The translations under genes were made by a program, and so were the position numbers. Positions 16,698 through 25,637 of a stretch of 64,000 nt of DNA are shown here, in pieces; positions within the stretch are counted from its first letter, which is position 1; every line of letters begins with the position of its first letter. Source of the DNA: Spectribacter hydrogenoxidans (GTDB lineage: Bacteria > Pseudomonadota > Gammaproteobacteria > Nevskiales > Salinisphaeraceae); assembly GCF_031846275.1 (NCBI RefSeq), contig NZ_JAVRIB010000004.1:62001-126000 (forward strand), given 5' to 3'. The notes below the pieces were generated by a model, which was given only the letters and a program-made list of their open reading frames with translations, searched no databases and was not told the DNA's origin.

Positions 16698-18350
16698 CTA
16701 CATCGCCGGCTGAATGCCGAGCTGATCGAAGCCCTTGTCAGTGAAGTTCTGCCGGAACATGTCGCGCAGTTCGCGGGCCTGGGCGTCGTAGGCGGCCTTG
16801 TCGGCCCAGGTTTGGCGGGGGTCCAGGATTTCGGCCGGCACGCCCGGGCAGCTGCGGGGCATGCGCAGGCCGAAGATGTCGTGGGTATCGGTTGCCACGT
16901 TATCCAGTTCGCCGGCCAGCGCGGCGTTGAGCAGCGCTCGCGTGTGCCTGATCGAGATGCGCTTGCCCTGGCCGTAGGGCCCGCCCGACCAGCCGGTGTT
17001 CAGCAGCACGCAGCGGGCCTTGTGGCTCTTCATCTTGCGAGCGAGGATGTCGGCGTAAACCGGCGGCTTGCGCGCCATGAACGGCGAGCCGTAGCAGGCT
17101 GAGAACGCCGCCTGTGGTTCGGTGACGCCGACTTCGGTGCCGGCCAGCTTGGCGGTGAAGCCGGACACGAAGTGATACATCACGTCCTCGGCGTCCAGCA
17201 GCGAGATCGGCGGCAGCACCCCGAAGGCATCGGCGGTCAGCAGCACGATGGTTTCCGGGTGCCCGCCGCGCGCACCCTCGGCAACATTGGGGTTAGCGTC
17301 CAGCGGATAGGAAAAGCGCGTGTTCTCGGTGATCGAGCCGTCGGTCAGGTCCAGCTCCTGCGGGTCGGTTTCGGCCAGCGGTTTGCCGGGCAGGGCCGGG
17401 ACGTTTTCGATCAGCGTGCCGGGCATGGACAGGGCCGCGGCGATCACCGGCTCGGCCTCCTTGTCCAGGTCGATCAGCTTGGCGTAGCAGCCGCCCTCGA
17501 AGTTGGACACGCCGTCGGCGGTCCAGGCGTGCTCGTCGTCGCCGATCAACTGGCGGCGCGGGTCGGCCGACAGCGTGGTCTTGCCGGTGCCGGACAGACC
17601 GAACAACACCGCCACGTCGTCGTGGTCGCCCACGTTGGCGGAGCAGTGCATCGACAATTCGTCGATCTCCGGCAGCAGGTAGTTCATCACCGTGAACATG
17701 GTCTTCTTGACGATGCCGCAGTAGTCCGCCCGGCCCAGCACCAGGCCGATGCGGTTGCGGATGTCCATGATGACCGCGCGCTGGCTCAGGGTGCCGTCGC
17801 GGTCCGGGTCGCAATGGAAGCTGGGCACGTTGAGCATGGTCCAGCGCTTGTCGGCGGCGTTGGTCACGCCTTCCACGCCGCTGGCGAACATGTTCTGGGC
17901 GAACAGCGCGTGGGTGGCGTACTCGCCGACGAAGCGGTAGGGCACGGCGTAAGCCGGATCCCAGCCGCAGGTGACGTCCTGCACGAACAGCGTCGACTGC
18001 CGCCGGTTCAGGTGCGCCACCACGCGTTCGAGCAGCCGGCCGAAGTGATCGGGATTGAAGCGCTGCAGATCGGCCTTCCACCACAGCTTGTCTTCCACCT
18101 CGGGCCAGGCTACGGCGAAGGTGTCGGCCACCGGACGGCCGGTGCAGGAGGGGTCGGAATAGAACACCAGCGGGCCGTCCACGCCGAGCTTGGTGGCCCA
18201 GGCCTTCGGTTCGTCATCCGGGCCGTCCGGGCGGATACGGCCGCGATCATTGTCCAGGGCGGCCCGGAACAGTTCCGGGCGGGACAGATTGTGCCGGTAC
18301 TCGACGGTGTCGAGCCCCAGCCGCTGCCGTAGCTCGGCGCGAAAATCCAT
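16698..18350 (-). CDS. pckA: Phosphoenolpyruvate carboxykinase (ATP)
   Basis: Converts oxaloacetate and ATP to PEP, CO2 and ADP, the first committed step of gluconeogenesis. The 550-residue product matches the ATP-dependent family: kinase-1a motif GLSGTGKTTLSADP, kinase-2 motif LIGDDEHAW, FEGGCYAK, and the oxaloacetate/Mn region RNRIGLVLGRADYCG. The ATG at 18350 gives the natural start MDFRAELRQRLG; the open frame continues upstream through a repeat element and is not coding there. The repeat begins 3 bp before the ATG, so the native promoter lies within or beyond it. Confidence 0.95.
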   Translation of the reverse strand: MDFRAELRQRLGLDTVEYRHNLSRPELFRAALDNDRGRIRPDGPDDEPKAWATKLGVDGPLVFYSDPSCTGRPVADTFAVAWPEVEDKLWWKADLQRFNPDHFGRLLERVVAHLNRRQSTLFVQDVTCGWDPAYAVPYRFVGEYATHALFAQNMFASGVEGVTNAADKRWTMLNVPSFHCDPDRDGTLSQRAVIMDIRNRIGLVLGRADYCGIVKKTMFTVMNYLLPEIDELSMHCSANVGDHDDVAVLFGLSGTGKTTLSADPRRQLIGDDEHAWTADGVSNFEGGCYAKLIDLDKEAEPVIAAALSMPGTLIENVPALPGKPLAETDPQELDLTDGSITENTRFSYPLDANPNVAEGARGGHPETIVLLTADAFGVLPPISLLDAEDVMYHFVSGFTAKLAGTEVGVTEPQAAFSACYGSPFMARKPPVYADILARKMKSHKARCVLLNTGWSGGPYGQGKRISIRHTRALLNAALAGELDNVATDTHDIFGLRMPRSCPGVPAEILDPRQTWADKAAYDAQARELRDMFRQNFTDKGFDQLGIQPAM

Positions 18351-18353
18351 GTT

Positions 18354-18844
18354 AGGGCCTGTTAACGCTATCGAGATCGCCGCGCCGCGGACCATTTTTC
18401 CGCAAGACAAGGCGGAGCGAGTGCGGTGTAGTGTCACTACATGAGCGAGCGACACAGAATGGTCCGGAACCATTCTGGACAGCCGGAGGCTGGCCCGAAG
18501 GGCAAAGCCCACGGACGGGCTTTGCAGCGCCGGATTGCGGGAAAATGGCCCGCGTCCCTTTCCGTTCGAGGCGAGGAGCAGGGTTCCCGGCGATAGCCGG
18601 GATGCGACCGCCGGCGGACGGAAGTAGCCCCGCGACAGCGAACTCGTTCGCCCCGCTGAGGGTCGCACCCCACCGCTGCGCGGCGGGGCCCCGCTCCGCC
18701 TCTCGGGGCGAGGGTTGCGCCCAAAATGCGCCGATGCGGCGTTGCTCGTCGTTCATTTGGCTGACCAAACTTCTCTCCTCGCGCCTTGCCTCGCCGCATT
18801 TTGGGACAGCAACGCGGCGATCGGCGGTAGCGTTAACAGGCCCT
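18354..18844. repeat. Inverted-repeat-bounded non-coding element of 491 bp
   Basis: The element starts with AGGGCCTGTTAACGCTA (18354-18370) and ends with its exact complement (18828-18844). With a few mismatches the inverted ends extend to about 31 bp (18354-18384 and 18814-18844). Each arm is a hairpin unit of about 110-130 bp. The left arm has GGACCATT...AATGGTCC with the central palindrome GTAGTG-T-CACTAC (18428-18440). The right arm has CCCAAAATGCG...CGCATTTTGGG with GTTTGGTCAGCCAAA. The middle 250 bp are GC-rich with no credible gene. The arms are diverged copies of one repeat in opposite orientation. No target-site duplication was seen. Confidence 0.85.
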
Positions 18845-18958
18845 CGATCCCCTGCAGATCAGGCGTAAGCTGCAACGAAAGACGGCAGCGACGTACCCGC
18901 CGCTACCGTGGAAAGTCAGCAAGGCTAATGCTTGTGCCCCCGGCAGGCAACCAACCGC

Positions 18959-18967
18959 TGCTATGAT
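18959..18967 (+). promoter_or_regulatory. Extended -10 promoter of crcB
   Basis: TGCTATGAT lies 71 bp before the crcB ATG. It matches the elements before thiD and the first toxin-antitoxin pair. No fluoride-riboswitch fold was recognised in the leader. Confidence 0.45.
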
Positions 18968-19038
18968 CGAACGGGGTTCGGGCGTTATCCGCGATATTGG
19001 TGGGGATTTCGATTGTTTCGGCGGAGCGGGCACAGCAC

Positions 19039-19401
19039 ATGAACTGGTTGATGGTGGCGCTGGGCAGTGCCCTCGGCGGCGTGGCCCGCTATACCTGCGT
19101 CGGACTGGTGGATCAGCGTCTGGACAGCGCGTTTCCCTGGGGCACGCTGCTGGTGAACCTGCTGGGTTCCGCCGCGATCGGCTGGATAGCGGGGGTGACC
19201 GAACACGCCTGGCTTGATGATTCGCTGCGGTTGTTTCTGATGGTGGGTGTGCTGGGTGGTTTCACCACGTTTTCCGCCTTTTCCCTGCAAACCCTGACCC
19301 TGATCCGCGAGGGGGCGATGCTGCCGGCCGCGGCTTATGTGGTGGCTTCGGTGCTGCTGTGTCTGGCCGGCGTGGCTATCGGTCACGGGCTGGCCCGTTG
19401 A
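19039..19401 (+). CDS. crcB: Fluoride ion channel CrcB/Fluc
   Basis: Dual-topology fluoride exporter channel of 120 residues with four transmembrane helices. The conserved elements are GSALGGVARY, GTLLVNLLGS with the pore-lining Asn, and the Phe-box GGFTTFSAFSLQT. I chose the ATG at 19039 (MNWLMVALGSALGG), which matches the family start; an upstream GTG adds 14 residues without similarity. Single-gene CrcB proteins act as antiparallel homodimers. Confidence 0.92.
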   Translation: MNWLMVALGSALGGVARYTCVGLVDQRLDSAFPWGTLLVNLLGSAAIGWIAGVTEHAWLDDSLRLFLMVGVLGGFTTFSAFSLQTLTLIREGAMLPAAAYVVASVLLCLAGVAIGHGLAR

Positions 19402-19529
19402 AGCCGCACTTCGGGTCGGCTGCAACCCGCGTGGTCTGCGCTTGCCGTCATACGGGTACCACCCGCGTTCGGTAGAACAATCCGCCATCCGGCACGTTGG
19501 TGCCGCGTCACCCCGAGAGGTATACGGCA

Positions 19530-20345
19530 TTGACTGACTGGATGGCCCGGTTCCATCCCCGCCGGCTGGCGGCCGCCCTGGATGCGATCGACCGTGATTG
19601 GCGATCGGCCGAGATTGCCAACTGGCGCGCCCTGGCGCCGGTGTTGCTGACCGTCGCGGTCTGTCTGCTGGGCATGAATTACCTGCGGTTCTACGAGGTG
19701 TTCCAGGGTGTACTCGAGGCCTGGCTCGGGCGGCTTGAGGCTCTCCGGCTGTTGCGTAGCACCTGGGGCCAGTTGCTGGGCAATGTCTGGTGGGCCGGCG
19801 TGCTGCTGGTCGGGTATGTGCTGATTCCGCTGGCGGTGATCCGGTGGGTGCTGGGCCACCGGCTGGCCGATTACGGCATCGGCTGGCATGACACCACCCG
19901 GTATCTGCCCTGGGCGGCCGCGCTGGCCACGCCGATCGTGGGCTTCGCCTTTGTGGTGAGCTTCACCACCGAGTTCCAGCACACCTATCCGTTCTATTTG
20001 CTGGCCGGACGCAGCTGGCTGGATCTGCTGGCCTGGGAATGCGTCTATCTGCTGCAGTTCGTGTGCCTGGAATTCTTCTTCAGGGGCTTTCTGCTGCACG
20101 CGCTGGCACGGGTCTACGGCGCGTCAGCCATTTTCCTGATGAGCCTGCCGTATCTGATGATCCACTTCACCAAGCCCTGGCCGGAGGCCGCCGGGGCGGT
20201 GGCCTTCGGCATCCTGCTGGGCATTCTGTCGCTGCGAGCGGGGTCGATCTGGCCGGGGGCGTTCGTGCACATGAGTATTGCACTGGCGATGGATGGGTTT
20301 TCGCTTTGGCAGAAGGGGCAGTGGCCGGGGTCGTTCTTGCCGTAG
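19530..20345 (+). CDS. CPBP-family intramembrane protease homologue
   Basis: A multi-pass membrane protein of about 271 residues with the CPBP (CAAX/Abi) core: VCLEFFFRGFLLHAL (a variant of EExxxR), SLPYLMIHFTKPWPEA with the metal-ligand His, and GAFVHMSIALAMDGF with a second His. The family includes Rce1-like proteases, but many bacterial members have unknown substrates. The start is uncertain: TTG at 19530 with GAGAGG upstream, or ATG at 19542. It is the last gene before a hairpin-rich repeat region. Confidence 0.82.
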   Translation: MTDWMARFHPRRLAAALDAIDRDWRSAEIANWRALAPVLLTVAVCLLGMNYLRFYEVFQGVLEAWLGRLEALRLLRSTWGQLLGNVWWAGVLLVGYVLIPLAVIRWVLGHRLADYGIGWHDTTRYLPWAAALATPIVGFAFVVSFTTEFQHTYPFYLLAGRSWLDLLAWECVYLLQFVCLEFFFRGFLLHALARVYGASAIFLMSLPYLMIHFTKPWPEAAGAVAFGILLGILSLRAGSIWPGAFVHMSIALAMDGFSLWQKGQWPGSFLP

Positions 20346-20760
20346 ACCGGGATTAAGGGCGATGCTCGTTGCCGGCAAGCGCTAACGGGAAGGAAGAGGC
20401 AACCACACCCGGATGTGGCACCTCTTGATTCCCGTCGGGACGAGCCCTTTGGACAGGGATGTCCAAAGTGGCCTTGCGCGGCAGGGATGCCGCGCCAACC
20501 ACAAGTATGCACTGCAGGGCGGCGAGGTTCCCGGCCCGTAGGGGCGCGCACAGGAAAGTGCGCGCGGTTTTCGCCGGCACATGGACGTGCCGTCGAAACA
20601 CCCCCTCGCCGACCGAAGCGCACGGGGCATCCCGCCCCGAACCCCGTTCGGGGCGGGACTCGCCCGCCGGAAGCGTTTCTTTGGTAACTTTCTTGTTGCA
20701 CAAGAAAGTTACCCGGACCGCTTTAGCGGGGCGGAATCTTCCTTATTCTTGTGCTGAATC
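20346..20760. repeat. Hairpin-rich non-coding repeat region
   Basis: The gap of 468 bp between two genes is filled with consecutive palindromes: GGACAGGGATGTCC, GCGCGGCAGGGATGCCGCGC, GTAGGGGCGCGCACAGGAAA followed by GTGCGCGC, CGGCACATGGACGTGCCG, GGGGCGGGA facing CCCGCCCC, and AACTTTCTTGTTGCACAAGA followed by AAGTT (near 20686-20712). The last hairpin, followed by a CCGGACCGCTTTAGCGG block, belongs to a repeat family I recall from other gammaproteobacterial genomes. Open frames here, on both strands, look like low-complexity artefacts rich in Arg, Pro and Ala and are not called as genes. Confidence 0.75.
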
Positions 20761-20813
20761 GCTGACGGGGCTTTGCTCATGCCGGCCGACGCCCCGTCAC
20801 CGCCAACCCCGCA

Positions 20814-22817
20814 TCATCCAAGCCGCGCCTCCAGCTCAGCCACCGACCGGGCCGGCGGTGCACAGACCGTTCCCCGGCAGACATAGGCCACCGGGCCGTC
20901 CGGTTCCGCTGGCTTATCCGCCACACCTGCGGGCAGGTCGGCGGCATCCGCGGCGATGACGTAGACAGTGGCGAGGGCGTTGGTTCTGGCCGCAGCCTGC
21001 CGCCAGGTGCGCACCCCATCCGGATCGCCGCCGCGCAGGATCACCACCGGCGGCGGGTCCAGATACTCGTCCAGTGCCAGCAGCAGGCTCGAGTGCGCCA
21101 TGGGGTAGTCGTTCATCAGCGTGGCGCCGGCAGCCAGGGTCCGTTCCGCAGCGGTCAGATACCGCGGTTCGCCGATCAGCCAGCCCAGATGCAGCAGCGC
21201 GCGGGCGGCCACGGCGTTGCCGGCCGGGGTGGATTCATCCTGGAACGGGCGCGGGCGGTGCAGCAGCGGCTCGTGATCGTCGGGGGTGAAGTAGAACCCG
21301 CCGTTGGCGTCGTCCGCGAAATGGGCCAGCAGTGCGTCGGCGATGTCCGTCGCCCAGGCGAGATCCGGGCTGTGCCACCGGGTACGCAGGGCGGTGAGCA
21401 GTGCGTCCAGCAGGAACGCGTAGTCGTCGAGAAAGCCGCTGGTGTGGCTGCGACCACCGGCGTGGACGGCCAGCAGCCGGCCGTCGCACCAGAGATGCTG
21501 ACGGATCATGGCGAGGGCGTCATCGGCGGCGGTCGCGCAGTCGGCGCGGTCCAGCGCATCGGCGGCGGTGAACAGGCCGCCGATCATCAGGGCGTTCCAG
21601 CTGGTCAGGATCTTGTCGTCGCGGTCGGGCCGGGTGCGGGCGGCGCGCTGCTCGAACAGCGTCTGGCGTGCCGCGGCCAGACGCTCTGCCACTGTATCCA
21701 CCGCCAGGCCGAACTGCTCGGCCAGGGTTGCGTCGTCGTCGGCGCGCTGCAGGTGCCAGCGGCCTTCGAAGTTGGGCGGCCGGTCCAGGCCATAGGCGGC
21801 GCCGAAAAGTGGGTAGGCATCCCCAAGTGCTGATTCGGCCGCTGCCTGCGACCAGACGTAGAAGGCGCCTTCATGGCCGTCGCTGTCGGCATCCAGGCTG
21901 CTGTAAAAGCCGCCCTCGGGCGCGGCCATCTCGCGCAGGACCCAGTCGGCGGTGGCGTGGGCGGTAGTGGTCAGGCCCTGTTGGGCGCAGGCAGCCAGCA
22001 GCGGGCCGTTGTCGTAGAGCATCTTCTCGAAATGGGGAATCGCCCAGCGGTCGTCCACGCTGTAGCGGAAGAAGCCGCCGCCGAGGTGGTCGAACAGGCC
22101 GCCCGCGGCCATCTGTTCGAGGCTGAAGCTGGCCATGCGGGCCGCGCGTTCGTCGCCGCGCCGGCCCAGGCGTTCGGCCAGCGCCAGGCTGCCGGGGTGC
22201 GGGAACTTCGGGGCGCTGCCGAAACCGCCGTACTTGCGGTCGAAGCTGGCCGCCAGTTCCTTGCCGGCGCGGGTCAGCGCCTTGCGGTCGGGTAGCTGGC
22301 CGGGCGCCGGGTCCAGGCGGGCGAATATCTTGTCCAGCTGCTGTTTCTGGTCGCCCAGTTTGTGGCTGTTGCCGGCGTACCAGTCGGCCACCTGGCGTAG
22401 CACGTCGGCGAAACCGGGCATGCCCAGGCTGGCGGTGGCCGGGAAATAGGTGCCGGCCATGAACGGGGTCTGGGTATGCGGGTCGATCACCACGGTCAGC
22501 GGCCAGCCGCCGGGCCGCTGGGTGAGTATCTGGTGCGCCATCTGGTAGATCTTGTCCAGATCGGGCCGTTCCTCGCGATCGACCTTGATGTTTACGAAGT
22601 GCGCGTTCATCAGCGCGGCGATGCTGTCATCCTCGAACGACTCATGAGCCATCACGTGGCACCAGTGGCAGGCGGAATAGCCCACCGACAGCAGCACCGG
22701 CTTGTCCTCGGCGCGGGCTGTTGCCAGGGCCTCGTCGCACCAAGGCCACCAGTCCACCGGGTTGTCGGCGTGCTGGCGCAGGTAGGGGCTGGTCTGGTCG
22801 GTGAGTCGATTGGTCAT
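20814..22817 (-). CDS. Thioredoxin-fold DUF255 protein (YyaL/spermatogenesis-associated protein 20 family)
   Basis: A 667-residue soluble protein. The N-terminal DUF255 thioredoxin-like domain contains SPYLRQHADNPVDWWPWC and the CxxC in VGYSACHWCHVMAHESF, then VDREERPDLDKIY and GGWPLTVVIDP. A long (alpha/alpha)6-barrel-like domain resembling N-acylglucosamine 2-epimerases follows (HFEKMLYDNGPLL, GGFYSSLDADSDG). The family is widespread and its reaction is not established. The ATG at 22817 gives the typical MTNRLTDQTSPYL start. Monocistronic, leftward, divergent from the next gene. Confidence 0.9.
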   Translation of the reverse strand: MTNRLTDQTSPYLRQHADNPVDWWPWCDEALATARAEDKPVLLSVGYSACHWCHVMAHESFEDDSIAALMNAHFVNIKVDREERPDLDKIYQMAHQILTQRPGGWPLTVVIDPHTQTPFMAGTYFPATASLGMPGFADVLRQVADWYAGNSHKLGDQKQQLDKIFARLDPAPGQLPDRKALTRAGKELAASFDRKYGGFGSAPKFPHPGSLALAERLGRRGDERAARMASFSLEQMAAGGLFDHLGGGFFRYSVDDRWAIPHFEKMLYDNGPLLAACAQQGLTTTAHATADWVLREMAAPEGGFYSSLDADSDGHEGAFYVWSQAAAESALGDAYPLFGAAYGLDRPPNFEGRWHLQRADDDATLAEQFGLAVDTVAERLAAARQTLFEQRAARTRPDRDDKILTSWNALMIGGLFTAADALDRADCATAADDALAMIRQHLWCDGRLLAVHAGGRSHTSGFLDDYAFLLDALLTALRTRWHSPDLAWATDIADALLAHFADDANGGFYFTPDDHEPLLHRPRPFQDESTPAGNAVAARALLHLGWLIGEPRYLTAAERTLAAGATLMNDYPMAHSSLLLALDEYLDPPPVVILRGGDPDGVRTWRQAAARTNALATVYVIAADAADLPAGVADKPAEPDGPVAYVCRGTVCAPPARSVAELEARLG

Positions 22818-22938
22818 GGTGGCGCCCGTGAATGCCGGAACGGAAAGGACAGGGTGGCATCATCGCCGCCGGAAACCGAACCCCCGCGCCGGGCCGTGGT
22901 CCATGATGGCGACAGGATGCATTTTCATGGAGTGCGGC

Positions 22939-23937
22939 ATGCCCGTGATTCGATTGCTGATCGCGCTGGGTCTGGTGGCCAACGCGCCGCTGGCACTGGC
23001 CGAGGCCCAGGCGAAAATCGCCGTGTCGATCAAGGAATGGACCGTGCCCTGGGAGGATACCCGGCCGCGCGACCCGACGGTGGCGACGGATGGCCGCATC
23101 TGGTTCGTCGGACAGACCGGGGATTACATCGCCCGGCTGGATCCCGAATCGGGCGAGTTCCAGCGCTTTGATCTGGCCCGTGGCACCGGGCCGCACAACG
23201 TCATTACCGGGCCCGACGGCAAGCTTTACGTGGCGGGCAACCGCAACGCCCGCATCATCCGGGTCGATCCGGCAAGCGGTGATCAGGAGACGTTCCGGCT
23301 GCCCGGCGGCAATGGGGATCCGCACACTCAACAGTTCGGGCCCGATGACGACCTGTGGTTCACCATGCAGGGCTACAACGCCATCGGGCGGCTGAATCCG
23401 GACCGCAGCGAATTCGACGTGATCAAGCTGCCCACCGAGCGGGCGCGGCCGTACGGGCTGCGCATCGCACCCAGCGGCATGCTGTGGTTCACGCAGTTTG
23501 GCACCCGCAAGCTGGCGCGGCTGGAGCCCGGCGCCCTGAAGGTGCGCGAGTACGAGATCCAGCGCGACGATGCCCGGCCGCGCCGGCTGGCGATCGCCGA
23601 CGACGGCGCCATCTGGTACGTGGACTACCTGGGCGGCTATTTGGGCCGGCTCGACCCGCCATCCGGGAAGTTCACGGAATGGGCAGCGCCCGGCGGCAAG
23701 CAGGCGCTTCCCTACGGCATGACCATGGATGGCGAGGGACGGCTGTGGTTCGTGGAAACCGGGGTCAATCCCAACCGGCTGGTGGCGTTCGATCCGGCGG
23801 TATCGGATTACGTGGCCAACGAGCCGATTCCCAGCGGCGGTGGCGCCGTGCGGCATATGGTGTATGACGCCGAGCGCGACGCCATCTGGTTCGGCACCGA
23901 CGCCAATACCATCGGGGTGGCGCGCATCGGCGAATGA
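22939..23937 (+). CDS. Exported virginiamycin B lyase-like beta-propeller protein
   Basis: The 332-residue product has a signal peptide (VIRLLIALGLVANAPLALAEA) and repeated propeller blades of the form DGxxWF / GRLxP (for example ATDGRIWFVGQTGDYIARLD and APSGMLWFTQFGTRKLARLE), as in Vgb streptogramin lyases. The ATG at 22939 has GGAG 7 bp upstream; the ATG at 22927 is a possible alternative. Environmental members are mostly periplasmic proteins of unknown substrate, so antibiotic resistance should not be assumed. Confidence 0.85.
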   Translation: MPVIRLLIALGLVANAPLALAEAQAKIAVSIKEWTVPWEDTRPRDPTVATDGRIWFVGQTGDYIARLDPESGEFQRFDLARGTGPHNVITGPDGKLYVAGNRNARIIRVDPASGDQETFRLPGGNGDPHTQQFGPDDDLWFTMQGYNAIGRLNPDRSEFDVIKLPTERARPYGLRIAPSGMLWFTQFGTRKLARLEPGALKVREYEIQRDDARPRRLAIADDGAIWYVDYLGGYLGRLDPPSGKFTEWAAPGGKQALPYGMTMDGEGRLWFVETGVNPNRLVAFDPAVSDYVANEPIPSGGGAVRHMVYDAERDAIWFGTDANTIGVARIGE

Positions 23938-23994
23938 CCGGCCGGGCGCCGGCCACCGCCCGGCGGCCAGATGTGCCTGCTAAACTCCGCGGCG

Positions 23995-24795
23995 ATGTTC
24001 GTGCACCCGCAATTCGATCCGGTCGCCATCAGTCTCGGGCCGCTGGCCGTGCACTGGTACGGCCTGATGTACCTGCTGTCGTTTCTCGTCGGCTGGGGCG
24101 TGGCCGTGTGGCGCACGCGGGCGGCCCACGTCCACTGGGACCGCGACGAGGTGGGCGACTTCCTCTTCTACGTCGTGCTGGGCGTGGTGGTCGGCGGGCG
24201 CGTCGGCTACATGCTGTTCTACCAGCCGCAACTGCTGCTTAGCGACCCGCTGCAGCTGTTCCTGATCTGGGAGGGCGGCATGTCCTTCCACGGCGGCATG
24301 CTCGGGGTGTTCGCGGCGGCCGCATGGTTCGCCCGTAAGACCGGCCGCCAGTTCTTCGACGTGACCGACTTCGTGGCCCCGGTGATCCCGATCGGTCTGT
24401 TCTTCGGCCGCATTGCCAACTTCATCAATGCCGAGCTGGTTGGCCGGCCGACGGATGTGCCCTGGGCGATGATCTATCCGCAGGTCGACGCGCTCGCACG
24501 CCACCCCTCGCAGCTCTACCAAGCGGCGCTGGAAGGCATCGTGCTGCTGGCGCTGCTGTGGTTCGTGGCGCGCCGGCCGCGCCGCCGGATGGTGGTATCC
24601 GGGTTCTTTCTCATCGGCTACGGCGCGCTGCGGTTTACCGCCGAGTTCTTCCGCCAGCCGGACGCCCATCTCGGTTTCATTGCCTTCGACTGGATGACCA
24701 TGGGACAGCTGCTGTGCCTGCCGATGATCGCCGGCGGCCTGCTGTTGCTGGCGCTGGCGCATCGCGGGGTGAATCAGCAGGGAGTGCGCAACTGA
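23995..24795 (+). CDS. lgt: Prolipoprotein diacylglyceryl transferase
   Basis: Transfers diacylglycerol from phosphatidylglycerol to the lipobox Cys of prolipoproteins, in the inner membrane. The 266-residue product has seven predicted helices and the signature GRIANFINAELVGRPT, plus GGRVGYMLFY, GGMSFHGGMLG and ARHPSQLYQAALEG. The ATG at 23995 gives the standard MFVHPQFDPVAISLG start. The stop overlaps the thyA start (TGATG), and lgt-thyA is a classic gammaproteobacterial pair. Confidence 0.97.
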   Translation: MFVHPQFDPVAISLGPLAVHWYGLMYLLSFLVGWGVAVWRTRAAHVHWDRDEVGDFLFYVVLGVVVGGRVGYMLFYQPQLLLSDPLQLFLIWEGGMSFHGGMLGVFAAAAWFARKTGRQFFDVTDFVAPVIPIGLFFGRIANFINAELVGRPTDVPWAMIYPQVDALARHPSQLYQAALEGIVLLALLWFVARRPRRRMVVSGFFLIGYGALRFTAEFFRQPDAHLGFIAFDWMTMGQLLCLPMIAGGLLLLALAHRGVNQQGVRN

Positions 24796-25589
24796 TGCGT
24801 CAGTACCTCGAGCTGATGCGCCACGTGCGCGAGCACGGGGTGGACAAGAACGACCGCACGGGCACCGGCACCCGCTCGGTGTTCGGCTGGCAGATGCGCT
24901 TCGACCTGAATGACGGCTTTCCGATGGTGACCACCAAGAAGCTGCATCTGCGCGCGATCATTCACGAACTGCTGTGGTTCATTGCCGGCGATACCAACAC
25001 CGGCTATCTCAAGGCCAATAACGTTTCGATCTGGGACGAATGGGCCGACGAGAACGGCGACCTGGGCCCGGTCTACGGCTACCAGTGGCGGTCCTGGCCG
25101 GCGCCGGACGGCGGCGCCATCGACCAGCTGGCCAACGTGCTGCGGTCGATCCGCGAGAATCCGGATTCCCGCCGCCACATCGTCTCGGCCTGGAACCCGG
25201 CGGAGGTGGACCACATGGCGCTGCCGCCCTGCCACACGCTGTTCCAGTTCTACGTGGCCGACGGCCGGCTGTCCTGCCAGCTCTACCAGCGCAGCGCGGA
25301 TATCTTCCTGGGCGTGCCGTTCAACATCGCCTCGTATGCATTGCTGACCCACATGGTGGCGCAGGTATCCGGCCTGGGTGTGGGCGATTTCGTGCATACC
25401 TTCGGCGATGCGCACCTCTACTCGAATCATCTCGAGCAGGCCGACGAGCAGCTCACCCGCGAACCGCTGCCGCTGCCGCAGCTGGAACTCAATCCGGACG
25501 TGACCGACCTGTTCGCATTCACGTTCGACGATATCCGGGTGGCGGGCTACGAAAGCCACCCGGCCATCAAGGCGCCCATTGCCGTCTGA
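24795..25589 (+). CDS. thyA: Thymidylate synthase
   Basis: Methylates dUMP to dTMP using methylene-tetrahydrofolate. The 264-residue product has DKNDRTGTGTRSVFG, the catalytic Cys in MALPPCHTLFQFYV, CQLYQRSADIFLGVPFNIASY and HLYSNHLEQ. The ATG overlaps the lgt stop by one base. Dihydrofolate reductase, which regenerates the folate used here, is encoded separately at 43682. Confidence 0.98.
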   Translation: MRQYLELMRHVREHGVDKNDRTGTGTRSVFGWQMRFDLNDGFPMVTTKKLHLRAIIHELLWFIAGDTNTGYLKANNVSIWDEWADENGDLGPVYGYQWRSWPAPDGGAIDQLANVLRSIRENPDSRRHIVSAWNPAEVDHMALPPCHTLFQFYVADGRLSCQLYQRSADIFLGVPFNIASYALLTHMVAQVSGLGVGDFVHTFGDAHLYSNHLEQADEQLTREPLPLPQLELNPDVTDLFAFTFDDIRVAGYESHPAIKAPIAV

Positions 25590-25637
25590 CGACAGGCGGC
25601 GGGCGTTTCGTCCTGCCCGGAACCAGGGAGCATGCTC

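Noticed and set aside
18845..19038. Fluoride riboswitch before crcB
   Set aside because: The conserved pseudoknot sequence could not be found; only an extended -10 element is visible.
20459..20959. Open frame of about 166 codons in the hairpin-rich gap
   Set aside because: Built from palindromic repeats with Arg/Pro/Ala-rich translation, and it runs into the antisense of the DUF255 gene.
22939..23937. Streptogramin resistance through a virginiamycin B lyase
   Set aside because: The propeller is Vgb-like but exported and without resistance context, so a resistance call is not justified.
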